A program made the translations under genes and the position numbers. A model generated the notes under the pieces. That model had not been told where the DNA came from and made no database searches. It was given only the letters and a program-made list of their open reading frames with translations. A stretch of DNA of 64,000 nt from Bacteroidota bacterium (GTDB taxonomy: Bacteria > Bacteroidota > Bacteroidia > Chitinophagales > Saprospiraceae), in contig JAKOVW010000053.1 in the NCBI GenBank assembly GCA_029781865.1, positions 1-64,000 of the forward strand. The letters run 5' to 3'. Positions 26,776 through 36,400 of the stretch are shown here, one piece after another; within the stretch, counting starts at the first letter, position 1; every line of letters starts with the position of its first letter.

Positions 26776-28200
26776 ATGAACGTCGAACAAATCTACACCA
26801 ATTGCCTGGCGCACGGCGCTTACTATCTGGAAAGCAATGGAGAGGCTGCAGTCATTGATCCGTTAAGGGAAGTTCAACCATATATTGATCTGGCCGCCAA
26901 AAGGAATGCCAAAATCAAATACATTTTTGAAACACATTTTCATGCGGATTTTGTATCCGGTCATCAAGACCTGGCCAAGAAGACCGGTGCAACAATAGTT
27001 TATGGTCCAACTAAAATGAAAACCGGATTTCAGGCTATGATAGCTGAAGATGGCACTGTGTTTCCGCTCGGCCATGCAAAAATTAAACTTATCCATACAC
27101 CGGGCCATACGCTGGAAAGCAGCTGCTTTCTTCTCATTGACGAAAAAGGTAAAGAAACGGCATTGTTCACCGGAGATACCCTGTTCATTGGAGATGTTGG
27201 ACGGCCCGATTTAGCGCAGCACGTCATTGCAGATCTTACGGAAGAAAAGCTGGCAGCTCATCTGTATGATTCCCTGCGAAATAAAATACTGCCATTGTCA
27301 GATGATCTGATAGTCTACCCTGCTCATGGAGCCGGAAGTGCCTGTGGAAAAAATCTAAGCAAAGAGACTTCAGATACCCTGGGCAATCAAAAGAAGACCA
27401 ATTACGCCCTTCGGGAAGGTTTGAGTAAGGAAGATTTTATCAAAGAATTATTGACCGGTCTTACACCTCCTCCCGGCTATTTTCCAAAAAACGTTTTGAT
27501 GAATATCAATGGTTATGACTCCATTGACACTGTAATGGAAAGAGGTGTGAAAGGTCTTAGTGTAAAAGAATTTGAAACATTAACTCACAATAACGACATA
27601 CTCGTATTAGATACGAGAAGAGCCTTAGACTTTGCCCGGGGCTTTATTCCCGGTTCAATTAACATTGGTTTAGTCGGAAATTTTGCCGTTTGGTGCGGAA
27701 CACTGATACCCGATATAAAACAAAAAATTATACTGATAACTGATCCCGGCAAAGAAAGTGAAGTCGTTTCGAGACTGGCCAGAGTTGGATATGATTATGC
27801 TATAGGTTATCTCGAAGGAGGTATTGATTCCTGGAAAAATGCAGGACTATCCATAGATACACTTCCAACTATTAGCGTTGAACAATTTGCCGAAGAAATC
27901 AAAAAGCATCCGGAAAGACCTATCCTCGATGTCAGAAAAAAAAGTGAATATGATGCTGAGCATATTGCCAATGCCATCAATGCGCCCCTGGATTATATTA
28001 ACAAAAGCATGGAGCTCATCGATAAAAACAAAACGTATTATGTACACTGCGGCGGAGGCTATCGCTCCATGGTGTTTAACTCTATTTTAAAAACGAAAGG
28101 TTACCATAATTTGATTGATGTACAAGGTGGTTTCGGAGCTATTAAAAAATCGGAGAAGTTTAACGTCACCGAATATGTTTGCCCCTCCACGATGTTATAA
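26776..28200 (+). CDS. MBL-fold hydrolase fused to two rhodanese domains (persulfide dioxygenase-like)
   Basis: This 474-residue protein has a metallo-beta-lactamase domain at residues 1-245 with the motifs HFHADFVSGH, TPGHTLESS, FTGDTLFIGDVGRPDL and VYPAHGAGSACG. This is the ETHE1/persulfide dioxygenase-like arrangement. Two rhodanese domains follow. The first (about 260-365) lacks a catalytic Cys at its expected loop (ITDPGKESEV). The second (about 370-474) has VHCGGGYRS with an intact Cys. The protein probably oxidises or transfers sulfane sulfur, handling glutathione-like or protein persulfides during sulfide detoxification. No other sulfide-oxidation gene lies next to it. Confidence 0.9.
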   Translation: MNVEQIYTNCLAHGAYYLESNGEAAVIDPLREVQPYIDLAAKRNAKIKYIFETHFHADFVSGHQDLAKKTGATIVYGPTKMKTGFQAMIAEDGTVFPLGHAKIKLIHTPGHTLESSCFLLIDEKGKETALFTGDTLFIGDVGRPDLAQHVIADLTEEKLAAHLYDSLRNKILPLSDDLIVYPAHGAGSACGKNLSKETSDTLGNQKKTNYALREGLSKEDFIKELLTGLTPPPGYFPKNVLMNINGYDSIDTVMERGVKGLSVKEFETLTHNNDILVLDTRRALDFARGFIPGSINIGLVGNFAVWCGTLIPDIKQKIILITDPGKESEVVSRLARVGYDYAIGYLEGGIDSWKNAGLSIDTLPTISVEQFAEEIKKHPERPILDVRKKSEYDAEHIANAINAPLDYINKSMELIDKNKTYYVHCGGGYRSMVFNSILKTKGYHNLIDVQGGFGAIKKSEKFNVTEYVCPSTML

Positions 28201-28303
28201 ACCGAATCGGTTCTTCGTTACCGCGAACAACTACGCATAAAATAGATGTCAACTGATGATTCCATAGATATGGTACATTTATCATCTCATTTATAAGATT
28301 AAG

Positions 28304-29194
28304 ATGACCTACACCGAACTCATTGCACATTCATACACGTCTTACTATAATTACCTTATTCATGAAATACTAAATCCATCATGGCATAATTATTTTTATT
28401 GGTTGATTGGGATTTCTTTATTTGCATTTGCACTGGAACAGATTTTTCCATGGAGAAAAAATCAACCACGCATCCGCGAAGACTTTTGGTTGGATGGATT
28501 TTACATGTTCTTCAATTTTTTTATTTTCAGTTTGATTTTATACAATGCATTTTCGGATGTGTTTGTAAAATTGTTTAGTGATTTTCTGGCGATTTTCGGC
28601 ATTAAAAATCTGGTGGCTATTGAAATCAGTCATTGGCCATTATGGATAAAGTTACTGACCATGTTTGTACTCCGGGATTTTATTCAATGGAATGTGCATC
28701 GCATGTTACATCGAATACCATTCCTCTGGGAATTTCATAAAGTACATCATTCCGTTCAACAAATGGGGTTTGCAGCTCATCTACGGTATCATTTTATGGA
28801 AACCATAGTCTACCGCCTTGTCGAGTATTTACCCTTGGCGATGCTCGGTTTTGGTCTGACCGATTTTTTTATCGTACATATTTTTGCATTGACGATTGGC
28901 CATTTGAATCATTCCAATATTTATTTGCCCTTGGGCCCGCTGCGCTTTATATTCAATAATCCACAGATGCACATTTGGCATCATGCTGAATTATTGCCAA
29001 AAGGTTCTTATGGTGTGAACTATGGAATCAGTTTGAGTCTATGGGATTACTTATTTGGAACTGTTTACATGCCATTCGATGGTAGAGATGAGAAACTGGG
29101 ATTTAAAGATGTTGAACATTTCCCGGATCATTTTTTGCAACAGGAATTAAGTCCCATTAAAGCAGGATTTAAAAAACTGTTGGGATTACATTAA
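28304..29194 (+). CDS. Sterol desaturase / fatty acid hydroxylase family protein
   Basis: This 296-residue integral membrane protein contains the histidine boxes of the di-iron family: HRMLH, FHKVHHS, GHLNHSN and HIWHHAE. They are set among hydrophobic helices (HNYFYWLIGISLFAFALEQIF, FYMFFNFFIFSLILY, LKLLTMFVL-like ILLTMFVLRDFIQW). Such enzymes insert oxygen into lipid acyl chains or sterol-like substrates, using two irons bound by the His cluster. The substrate is unknown; sphingolipid or carotenoid-type targets are possible in Bacteroidota. It stands alone between the MBL protein and acs. Confidence 0.88.
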   Translation: MTYTELIAHSYTSYYNYLIHEILNPSWHNYFYWLIGISLFAFALEQIFPWRKNQPRIREDFWLDGFYMFFNFFIFSLILYNAFSDVFVKLFSDFLAIFGIKNLVAIEISHWPLWIKLLTMFVLRDFIQWNVHRMLHRIPFLWEFHKVHHSVQQMGFAAHLRYHFMETIVYRLVEYLPLAMLGFGLTDFFIVHIFALTIGHLNHSNIYLPLGPLRFIFNNPQMHIWHHAELLPKGSYGVNYGISLSLWDYLFGTVYMPFDGRDEKLGFKDVEHFPDHFLQQELSPIKAGFKKLLGLH

Positions 29195-29312
29195 TCCTTT
29201 CCTGAATTACGGAATACAGACTGTCCGTATAAATCTAACTTTATTGAAAAAGTAATTTAATATTTTGAACCGAAATTCTCAGGCCAGACGCATCAAATTC
29301 TGTTCATTCGGT

Positions 29313-29320
29313 TAAATTTG
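29313..29320 (+). promoter_or_regulatory. -7 promoter element (TAAATTTG) of acs
   Basis: TAaaTTTG is a full consensus match, but only 8 nt separate it from the ATG at 29329. The acs mRNA would therefore be almost leaderless if this element is used. Confidence 0.45.
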
Positions 29321-29328
29321 TTCCCAAT

Positions 29329-31242
29329 ATGCATTATCCCTATCAAATTAAATCGCTGGAAGATTACCGCAACATATATGAACGAAGCGTTCAGGATCCG
29401 GAATTATTTTGGTCAGATATCGCCGATCATTTTACCTGGCGAAAAAAATGGAATCGGGTTCTTCAATGGGAATTCCATACACCGAAAGTGGAATGGTTTA
29501 TTGGAGGAAAATTGAATATCACGGAGAATTGCATTGACAGGCATTTAATACATCACGCTGATGCACCGGCCATTATCTGGGAACCAAACGATCCGAATGA
29601 AAAATTCCGCAAAATCAGTTACCGGGAACTGCATAGAGAGGTTTGTATGGTTGCAGCTGTTTTGCGAAAACTTGGAGTTAAAAAAGGAGATCGCGTTTGC
29701 ATTTACATGGGTATGATTCCTGAATTAACTATTGCAGCACTTGCCTGCGCAAGAATCGGAGCCATACACAGCATCGTATTTGGTGGATTTAGCGCTGAAA
29801 GTATTTCCGACAGAATTCAGGACGCACATGCTGAGTTTGTCATATGCTGTGACGGTGCTTACAGAGGCAGTAAAATCATTGATCTGAAAGCCATTGTGGA
29901 TGACGCTTTGACATCCTGTTCATTCGTTAAAAAAGTATTGGTCTATCAGCGAACCAAAACGGAAGTCACAATGCATACCGGACGCGATGTCTGGTGGCAT
30001 GAAATTAGGAATGAAACGGATTCGGTCACTGCGCTGCAAATTCCAGCTGAAGAAATGGACTCAGAGGATCCCTTGTTTATATTGTACACCTCAGGCTCTA
30101 CAGGTAAACCCAAGGGTGTCGTACATACTTGTGCAGGTTATATGGTTTATACTCATTACAGCTTCGTAAACGTATTCCAATATACTATAGACGATGTCCA
30201 TTTTTGCACTGCTGATATCGGGTGGATTACCGGTCATAGTTATATCATCTATGGCCCTTTGTCCGCCGGAGCTACGAGCTTAATGTTTGAAGGTATTCCC
30301 ACCTGGCCCGATGCAGGACGATTTTGGTCTATTGTCGACAAACATCAGGTCAATATTTTATATACCGCGCCTACTGCTATTCGAAGTTTAATGACATTTG
30401 GATTGGTTCCATTCCAAAATAAAAATCTGAGTAGTCTTAAGGTATTGGGCAGTGTTGGAGAACCCATTAATGAAGAGGCTTGGCATTGGTATCATGAACA
30501 TGCGGGGAAAAATAAATGTCCTATAGTGGACACCTGGTGGCAAACAGAAACCGGAGGTATCCTGATCTCCAATCTGGCCGGAGTGACCCCGGAAAAACCA
30601 ACTTTCGCGACGCTCCCGTTACCAGGTATTCAGGCATTGTTAATGGATGAAGATGGACATGTCATTACTGAAAATAATAAAATCGGCTATTTATGCATGA
30701 AGTTTCCTTGGCCCGGAATTATGAGAACTACTTATGGCAATCATGAACTATGCCGGAGAACCTATTTCGAAAAATTTACAGATCTATACTTCACAGGTGA
30801 TGGAGCTTTTCGGGATGAAAATGGATTTTACAGAATCACCGGAAGAGTCGATGATGTTTTGAAGATCAGTGGTCACCGGATTGGTACAGCTGAGGTGGAA
30901 AACGTAATCAATATGCATCCGGATATTGTAGAAAGCGCAGTAGTTGGTTACCATCACGAAATAAAAGGTCAGGCCATTTACGCTTTTGTTGTAAACAATG
31001 GACATAAGCGCATAGAAAATGAATTGCGCAATGAAATCAACCATAATCTTTCAGAACACATCGGTCCCATCGTCAAAGCAGATAAAATTCAATTTGTTAG
31101 CGGATTACCTAAAACCAGAAGCGGAAAGATCATGAGAAGAATCCTGCGTAAAATTGCAGAAGGTGAACTTGAGAATTTAGGAGACACTACTACCCTTCTT
31201 GACCCGGCTATAGTGGAAGAAATCATCAAAGGAAGACAATAA
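29329..31242 (+). CDS. acs: Acetyl-CoA synthetase (acetate-CoA ligase)
   Basis: At 637 residues the protein has the normal length for Acs, which activates acetate to acetyl-CoA through acetyl-AMP. Diagnostic motifs are the P-loop YTSGSTGKPKGVVHT, the acetate-pocket region DIGWITGHSYIIYGPL, VDTWWQTETGG, the hinge YFTGDGAFRDENGFYRITGRVDDVLKISGHRIGTAEVE (given here as one feature, shortened: TGDGAF and GRVDDVLKISGHR), and the C-terminal PKTRSGKIMRR. The Lys of SGK is the residue acetylated for control in other bacteria. The gene is monocistronic with its own promoter element. It supplies acetyl-CoA for biosynthesis, consistent with the nearby acc genes. Confidence 0.96.
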   Translation: MHYPYQIKSLEDYRNIYERSVQDPELFWSDIADHFTWRKKWNRVLQWEFHTPKVEWFIGGKLNITENCIDRHLIHHADAPAIIWEPNDPNEKFRKISYRELHREVCMVAAVLRKLGVKKGDRVCIYMGMIPELTIAALACARIGAIHSIVFGGFSAESISDRIQDAHAEFVICCDGAYRGSKIIDLKAIVDDALTSCSFVKKVLVYQRTKTEVTMHTGRDVWWHEIRNETDSVTALQIPAEEMDSEDPLFILYTSGSTGKPKGVVHTCAGYMVYTHYSFVNVFQYTIDDVHFCTADIGWITGHSYIIYGPLSAGATSLMFEGIPTWPDAGRFWSIVDKHQVNILYTAPTAIRSLMTFGLVPFQNKNLSSLKVLGSVGEPINEEAWHWYHEHAGKNKCPIVDTWWQTETGGILISNLAGVTPEKPTFATLPLPGIQALLMDEDGHVITENNKIGYLCMKFPWPGIMRTTYGNHELCRRTYFEKFTDLYFTGDGAFRDENGFYRITGRVDDVLKISGHRIGTAEVENVINMHPDIVESAVVGYHHEIKGQAIYAFVVNNGHKRIENELRNEINHNLSEHIGPIVKADKIQFVSGLPKTRSGKIMRRILRKIAEGELENLGDTTTLLDPAIVEEIIKGRQ

Positions 31243-31338
31243 ATAGAATTTTATCCCATTCATTAAAACCAAATACGCCTTACAAAGTTTATTATCAAAG
31301 CTCACCCTGATAAGCTATTCATTTAAAAAATTGATTTT

Positions 31339-32715
31339 GTGCATAAAAACCTGACGATTGCTATTCTGTTCCTTCTGATTTCCTTGAATTTTCAATGTTC
31401 TAAAAAAATGCATCCTACTGAAAACCCGGAAAATTTAGCCAATCCGCCTCTCCTTCCAGCCTCGAATCTCAACCTGACCGTTCATATTTCCAGGTCCGAA
31501 TTAAACAACACCTTAAATTACCTGGTCAATACACTGTTCAACGAAGGGTTTAATGTCGACGAAGGATATCAGATACATACGGCTGTCTCCGGCCTAGTTG
31601 ATATGCAAACCCTAAACAATCAGATTATAACTACACTACCTTTGGAAGTTGAAATTGCTCCCGATGGTTTTTTCAAGAATAACAAAGTGAAAGGTATTAT
31701 TTCCGTCCAATTGACTACCCAACTTGAAATTTTTCAAAATCAATTATTAAATAAAACAGATCTGACCTCATACCAATGGATAACAAAACCCAAGATTAAT
31801 ATTCTGGGTTTAAATATTCCGATTGAGCCCATTGCAAATATCATCATCAAAAAATATAAATCTTCAATTTGCGAAACTATTGATACCTCTATTCGCAAAA
31901 ATTTTGATTTAAATGCGATTAAAAAAACGGCGCAACAATTCTTTGTCAAACCGCTTTATTCAACACCTGATAATATTATTCACGTATATGCAAGTCCACT
32001 GGAAATGGCTTTAGGACCAATGGCCATGACCCCATCAGATCTCCGTATACCCGTTATTTTTTATTTCGAATCTGTAATTGCTGAATCGAAACCCCAGGAT
32101 TTGTTCAACGATTTAAGTTTTTCGATCCGCCCATTTTTTGATACTTCTTCCACATTTATGGTCCAATCCCGTTTGCCACTTCCATATATTGAACAAATAT
32201 TAAGGGAGCAAATTGAAAATCAAAAATACGGAAGCGGATTGACCAGTATCACGGTACATAAAATGGGAATGACTGGCATCCAGAAAAAACTATCCATACA
32301 ATTGGAAGTTACCGGTGCTTATAATGGCAATATGGAACTGAGTTTTGATCCAATTTACAACAAAGACAAAAAGAAAATTCAATTGGAAAATTTCAAACTC
32401 AAAACACCGGGTGGCGGCAACATAAAAAATATTATTTTTTCCTTGATGAAAGGATTTGCCGAAAATAAGTTACAAAAAATCATAGAAGAACAAATTAATG
32501 CAAACCTGGACGATTATTTGACGAACATCCAAAAAGTCCTATCTGGTACTGAAGTGAGTACCGGTATTTTCCTGAATGGCCAATTGCTGGAATATGAAAT
32601 AAAAGACATCCGGTTTTTCAATAACCGCATGTACTTCAATATTGCTTCCAAATTAATCATGCATGCCGATGTAAGACATATTGATAATTCAAAGTTAATT
32701 TTCAATAAACTTTAG
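31339..32715 (+). CDS. DUF4403 family lipoprotein
   Basis: This 458-residue protein starts at GTG. The signal sequence ends in SLNFQCSKK, a lipobox with Cys near residue 20. The rest matches the DUF4403 pattern known from Bacteroidota: long paired beta regions with LNLTVHISRSELNNTLNYLVN near the start, YQWITKPKINILGLNIPIEPI in the middle, and a second half that mirrors the first (GTEVSTGIFLNGQLLEYEIKDIRFFNNRMYFN). This layout suggests a tubular lipid-binding fold, but that is inference. The gene is separate from acs by about 100 nt and ends at the repeat-rich region. Confidence 0.82.
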   Translation: MHKNLTIAILFLLISLNFQCSKKMHPTENPENLANPPLLPASNLNLTVHISRSELNNTLNYLVNTLFNEGFNVDEGYQIHTAVSGLVDMQTLNNQIITTLPLEVEIAPDGFFKNNKVKGIISVQLTTQLEIFQNQLLNKTDLTSYQWITKPKINILGLNIPIEPIANIIIKKYKSSICETIDTSIRKNFDLNAIKKTAQQFFVKPLYSTPDNIIHVYASPLEMALGPMAMTPSDLRIPVIFYFESVIAESKPQDLFNDLSFSIRPFFDTSSTFMVQSRLPLPYIEQILREQIENQKYGSGLTSITVHKMGMTGIQKKLSIQLEVTGAYNGNMELSFDPIYNKDKKKIQLENFKLKTPGGGNIKNIIFSLMKGFAENKLQKIIEEQINANLDDYLTNIQKVLSGTEVSTGIFLNGQLLEYEIKDIRFFNNRMYFNIASKLIMHADVRHIDNSKLIFNKL

Positions 32716-32740
32716 CCGGCGGAATAAAACGGAGGAAGGA

Positions 32741-32839
32741 GAGTTAGGAGTCGGCAGTTAGCAGTGGGCAGTTAGCAGTGGGCAGTTAGCAGTGGGCAGT
32801 TAGCAGTTAGCAGTTAGGAGTTAGGAGTTAGGAGTTAGT
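32741..32839. repeat. Heptanucleotide repeat tract (agttagc/agtgggc/aggagtt)
   Basis: About 99 bp consist of 7-bp units: agttagc alternating with agtgggc, then agttagg and similar. It belongs to the same family as the tract at 25772-25962 and lies directly downstream of the DUF4403 gene. Confidence 0.88.
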
Positions 32840-32889
32840 AAAATTAGGATTACCAATTTATCAGTCTTCCCCTTTGTATTATTTGAGTG

Positions 32890-33390
32890 TTGTCATTCCG
32901 AGCATTAGCGAGGAATCTTTTTATCCTGCACTTTTATTGTTGTCATTCCGAGTATTAGCGAGGAATCCTTTTATCCTGAACTTTTATTGTTGTCATTCCG
33001 AGCATTAGCGAGGAATCTTTTTATCCTGCACTTCTATTGGTTGTCATTCCGAGCATTAACGAGGAATCCTTTTATCCTGAACTTTTATTGTTGTCATTCC
33101 GAGCATTAGCGAGGAATCTTTTTATCCTGCACTTTTATTGTCGTCATTCCGAGCATTAGCGAGGAATCTTTTTATCCTGCACTTTTATTGTTGTCATTCC
33201 GGCATTAGCGAGGAATCTTTTTATCCTGCACTTCTATTGGTTGTCATTCCGAGCATTAGCGAGGAATCTTTTTATCCTGCACTTTTATTGTTGTCATTCC
33301 GAGCATTAGCGAGGAATCTTTTTATCCTGCACTTTTATTGTTGTCATTCCGAGCATTAGCGAGGAATCTTTTTATCCTGCACTTTTATCC
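32890..33390. repeat. Tandem array of ten ~50-bp repeats with REP-like core
   Basis: Ten head-to-tail copies of about 50 bp each contain tgtcattccgagcattagcg followed by aggaatctttttatcctgca and a T-rich joint. Differences between copies are few (agtattagcg, cattaacg, ccggcattag, cctgaac, ctattgg). The core is the same cattccgag...gaggaatc element seen as inverted pairs at 144-565. The frame across it (FRALARNL and similar) is repeat translation and not a gene. Confidence 0.92.
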
Positions 33391-33400
33391 CTAATAAAAA

Positions 33401-33430
33401 AATAGCCTATGCTGGTTTGCATAGGCTATT
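33401..33430 (-). terminator. Hairpin terminator of the 1473-residue surface protein gene
   Basis: AATAGCCTATGC (33401-33412) and GCATAGGCTATT (33419-33430) are perfect 12-bp arms around a 6-nt loop. On the - strand the stem is followed by a T-run (complement of the A-run at 33395-33402), 26 nt beyond the stop codon. Confidence 0.85.
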
Positions 33431-33456
33431 ACCCAAATATGAAAATGAGAACTTAG

Positions 33457-36400
33457 TTATTCTGTGACCAGCATTTTTCTGGAAACGGTGTTGGATTGAA
33501 AATCAATCTGATAATAGTATACTCCTGAATGATTCAGTTGATCTTTATTCAGCATATACTCATTATATCCTTTATTCATTAATTTTCTATCGCGGAAATA
33601 TACTTTACCGGTAATATCATAAACTGTAATTCCAACTTCTCCTTCTGCTGGCAATAACATGCCTATAGCCGTTTCACGGTTCCATGGATTAGGTTCATTT
33701 TGCAATACTACAAATTCAGAAGAACTGCTTCCTTTAAAATTAAGTATGAGCTGACCTTCATTCCCTGACTCTTTGACGACAGATACTGTTGGTGTGATGG
33801 TCGAATTTACAATCAGTGCTTCTGAAATCCGTACGTTTTGTTTTGCTTTAAATCTCAGCCTAAGAATCCAATCCGCATCCTTCATATTGCCATTCCAGCT
33901 GAAAGTCAATTTACCTTCCTGAGCATGTAACAAGGAATAATTATCATCTCTGATTTTCAAGGCATCGTTACCTTGAACTCCTTCCAACTCCAGTTGATTC
34001 AGATCCCACTGCAACGTAAACTGCATACCTTCATATTCTGAACCATTGGCAACCCGAAGTACCAATTCCTGAGATTCATCTCTTGCCAGTTTTTGTTCAT
34101 CTACCTGCAATTCCATGGTATTCCTGCTGCGGCTTATATTTGAATTAAAGCCTTTTGTTGCAGCGGAAATATTTACATCTCCTGTTTTTACAGCTATGAA
34201 GTTCAAATTCATATTGCCATTCAGATGGTTTATTTCAAAGAACTCCGGATAATTTTCATCCAATGCCGTATTGACGCTATTAAATTGATAGGATTGATCA
34301 ACAAATCTCCAACTGGTGTTTCCGGGCACTTCGGTAATTACGCCGAGAATTAATCTTCTCAAATCAGAAACATCCTTTGCGGTAATGGTATGACTCCGGT
34401 TCACATCGGCTGCAATCATTTTATATGGTGAAACGAATGGCTCAATTCCTAGAATATGTCTCTGAATTTTAACAATATCAGCTGTGGTCACTCCATTCAA
34501 CCATCCCTCATTTTTCTCCGGCTTAATGACCATGTTATTTCCATTAGGTACTTGTTGGAACGCATACTTACCATTTTCATCAGTAAGTATTCCACCGACA
34601 GCTACATTTTGTACTCCATCACTTTTTTCCGTTGCAATCAATCCCGTTACATTTGAATTCTGAGTGGTTTGAGGACAGAAGCCTGTATTATCCTGAACAT
34701 CTATAAACGTTCTGCAGAATGACGTATTTCCATTGACATCGGTTACCCATAATTCTACTGTTCTCGTACCAATGCTATCACAATTGTAAACGCGGAAATT
34801 ATTCCGAACATCAGCTGAAAAACTCAGGCGTACCGGATATCCGCAATTATGATACGAACCTGCATCAAAATCCTTAGCCCAAACAGTATCGATAGCCGTT
34901 TCCGGAATTCCATCTCCATCCATATCCATTGGTGTCAAATTGGTTGATAAACCATTCAAACAATATGCAACCGGTGATTTACAATTTCTAAGGTCCAGTG
35001 TGAAATGTTTTTTAGCCGTATTGCCACAGCGATCTTCAACCTCCCAATAAACGATGTGTCTTCCAAGAGGCCATGTACCCTGCGCTACATTTTCACCGAT
35101 TCCTGCTCTCACCACATCAATCGTTCCATCACTATCCAAATCAATTTTATACGTATACAACATTTGATTAGCCGGAGTGCAATCATCTGAAGCACTTACA
35201 GAAAAACTAACCGTCATTGGTCTGCAATTAATATCATAACTACAAACAATGGTATCCTGTGTGATTCTCGTAATTATCGGATCCACATTGTTTCTGACCT
35301 TAATATATTGTACATGTGACCAGATAATAACATTATCATATTTATCTCTTTGGCACCAATCCAGGATTTTCCATGTTCTCAAAATTTTAAAACAAGGATC
35401 ACCGGGAATCGTTGGTGCAAAAATCTGATCATCATAACTATAACCAATCAAACTGCATTCATCATCATTCACGATCGGTTTGCTGTATGGAAAACTCAAA
35501 CGCTCCGGAATGAGCGCATCCGGATCACAAATTCCAAGTGTGTCCAAATCAAGTGGCCATATAATTGAGTCTCCATTCAAAGGATGCGTATTCACTACAG
35601 TAATTATCTGCGTGCAGATGTCACTTTGATTCCCTTGTCTGTCTTCCGCTCTGAAAGTCCTGACAATATATCCGATACCACACTGGTTGATGTGACTGGT
35701 ATCTATAGTTTCAATCATAGTTGGAGGACAATTGTCAGATGCAATTCCATCGAATGGATGTCCACCAATGATATGATAATATCTTGGATCGATCACAATG
35801 GTATCCCGGTCTGCTGTATCGGTTACAATTTTGCCGAAAACTTCAAGGTGATTATAATCAATGTCAAAGCGGCAATCTACTGTGATGTCAGGCAAGCAAA
35901 CAATTAAAGGTCTGTCTTTATCCTGCACTTCAACATTGACCATACATATTGCTTCATTACCACTGCGGTCTACTGCCTTGAATGCAACCATAATCATGTG
36001 CCCAACATCTTCACAACAGAATCCAACTTCAGGGCCCCAATCATCAGCACCTGTTCCGCCACAAAAATCGGTATCCATCCGGCGAACTTCGAAATGATCC
36101 AATGCACATTCATCAAAACTTCCGTCATCAAAAACATCAGCAGGAACCCAATTATATCCGGAGTGATTTAAAGCGACAACTGTATTCCGGTCACAAACTG
36201 CAACCGGTTCTGTTTCATCCCTCACATGAACAATCATCCAGTATTCCGTCAAATTATAACAACCGTCATACACTCTGTAAAATATAGTATCCTCTCCCAC
36301 CGGTATTTCAGCATAGCCTCCATTTTTGTTTTCCAGCACACCACCCGGATAGATTATATCTACTCTTAAATTGTTGTGGCAATAATCAAAAGCCTGGATA

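Noticed and set aside
33138-33359. Open frame across the 50-bp repeats
   Set aside because: Its protein is a translation of the repeat itself (FRALARNL periodicity) with no start signal or family.
32890-33390. Possible CRISPR array
   Set aside because: The ~50-bp units are directly adjacent with no unique spacers between them, no cas genes occur in the window, and the core matches the REP-like element at the left end.
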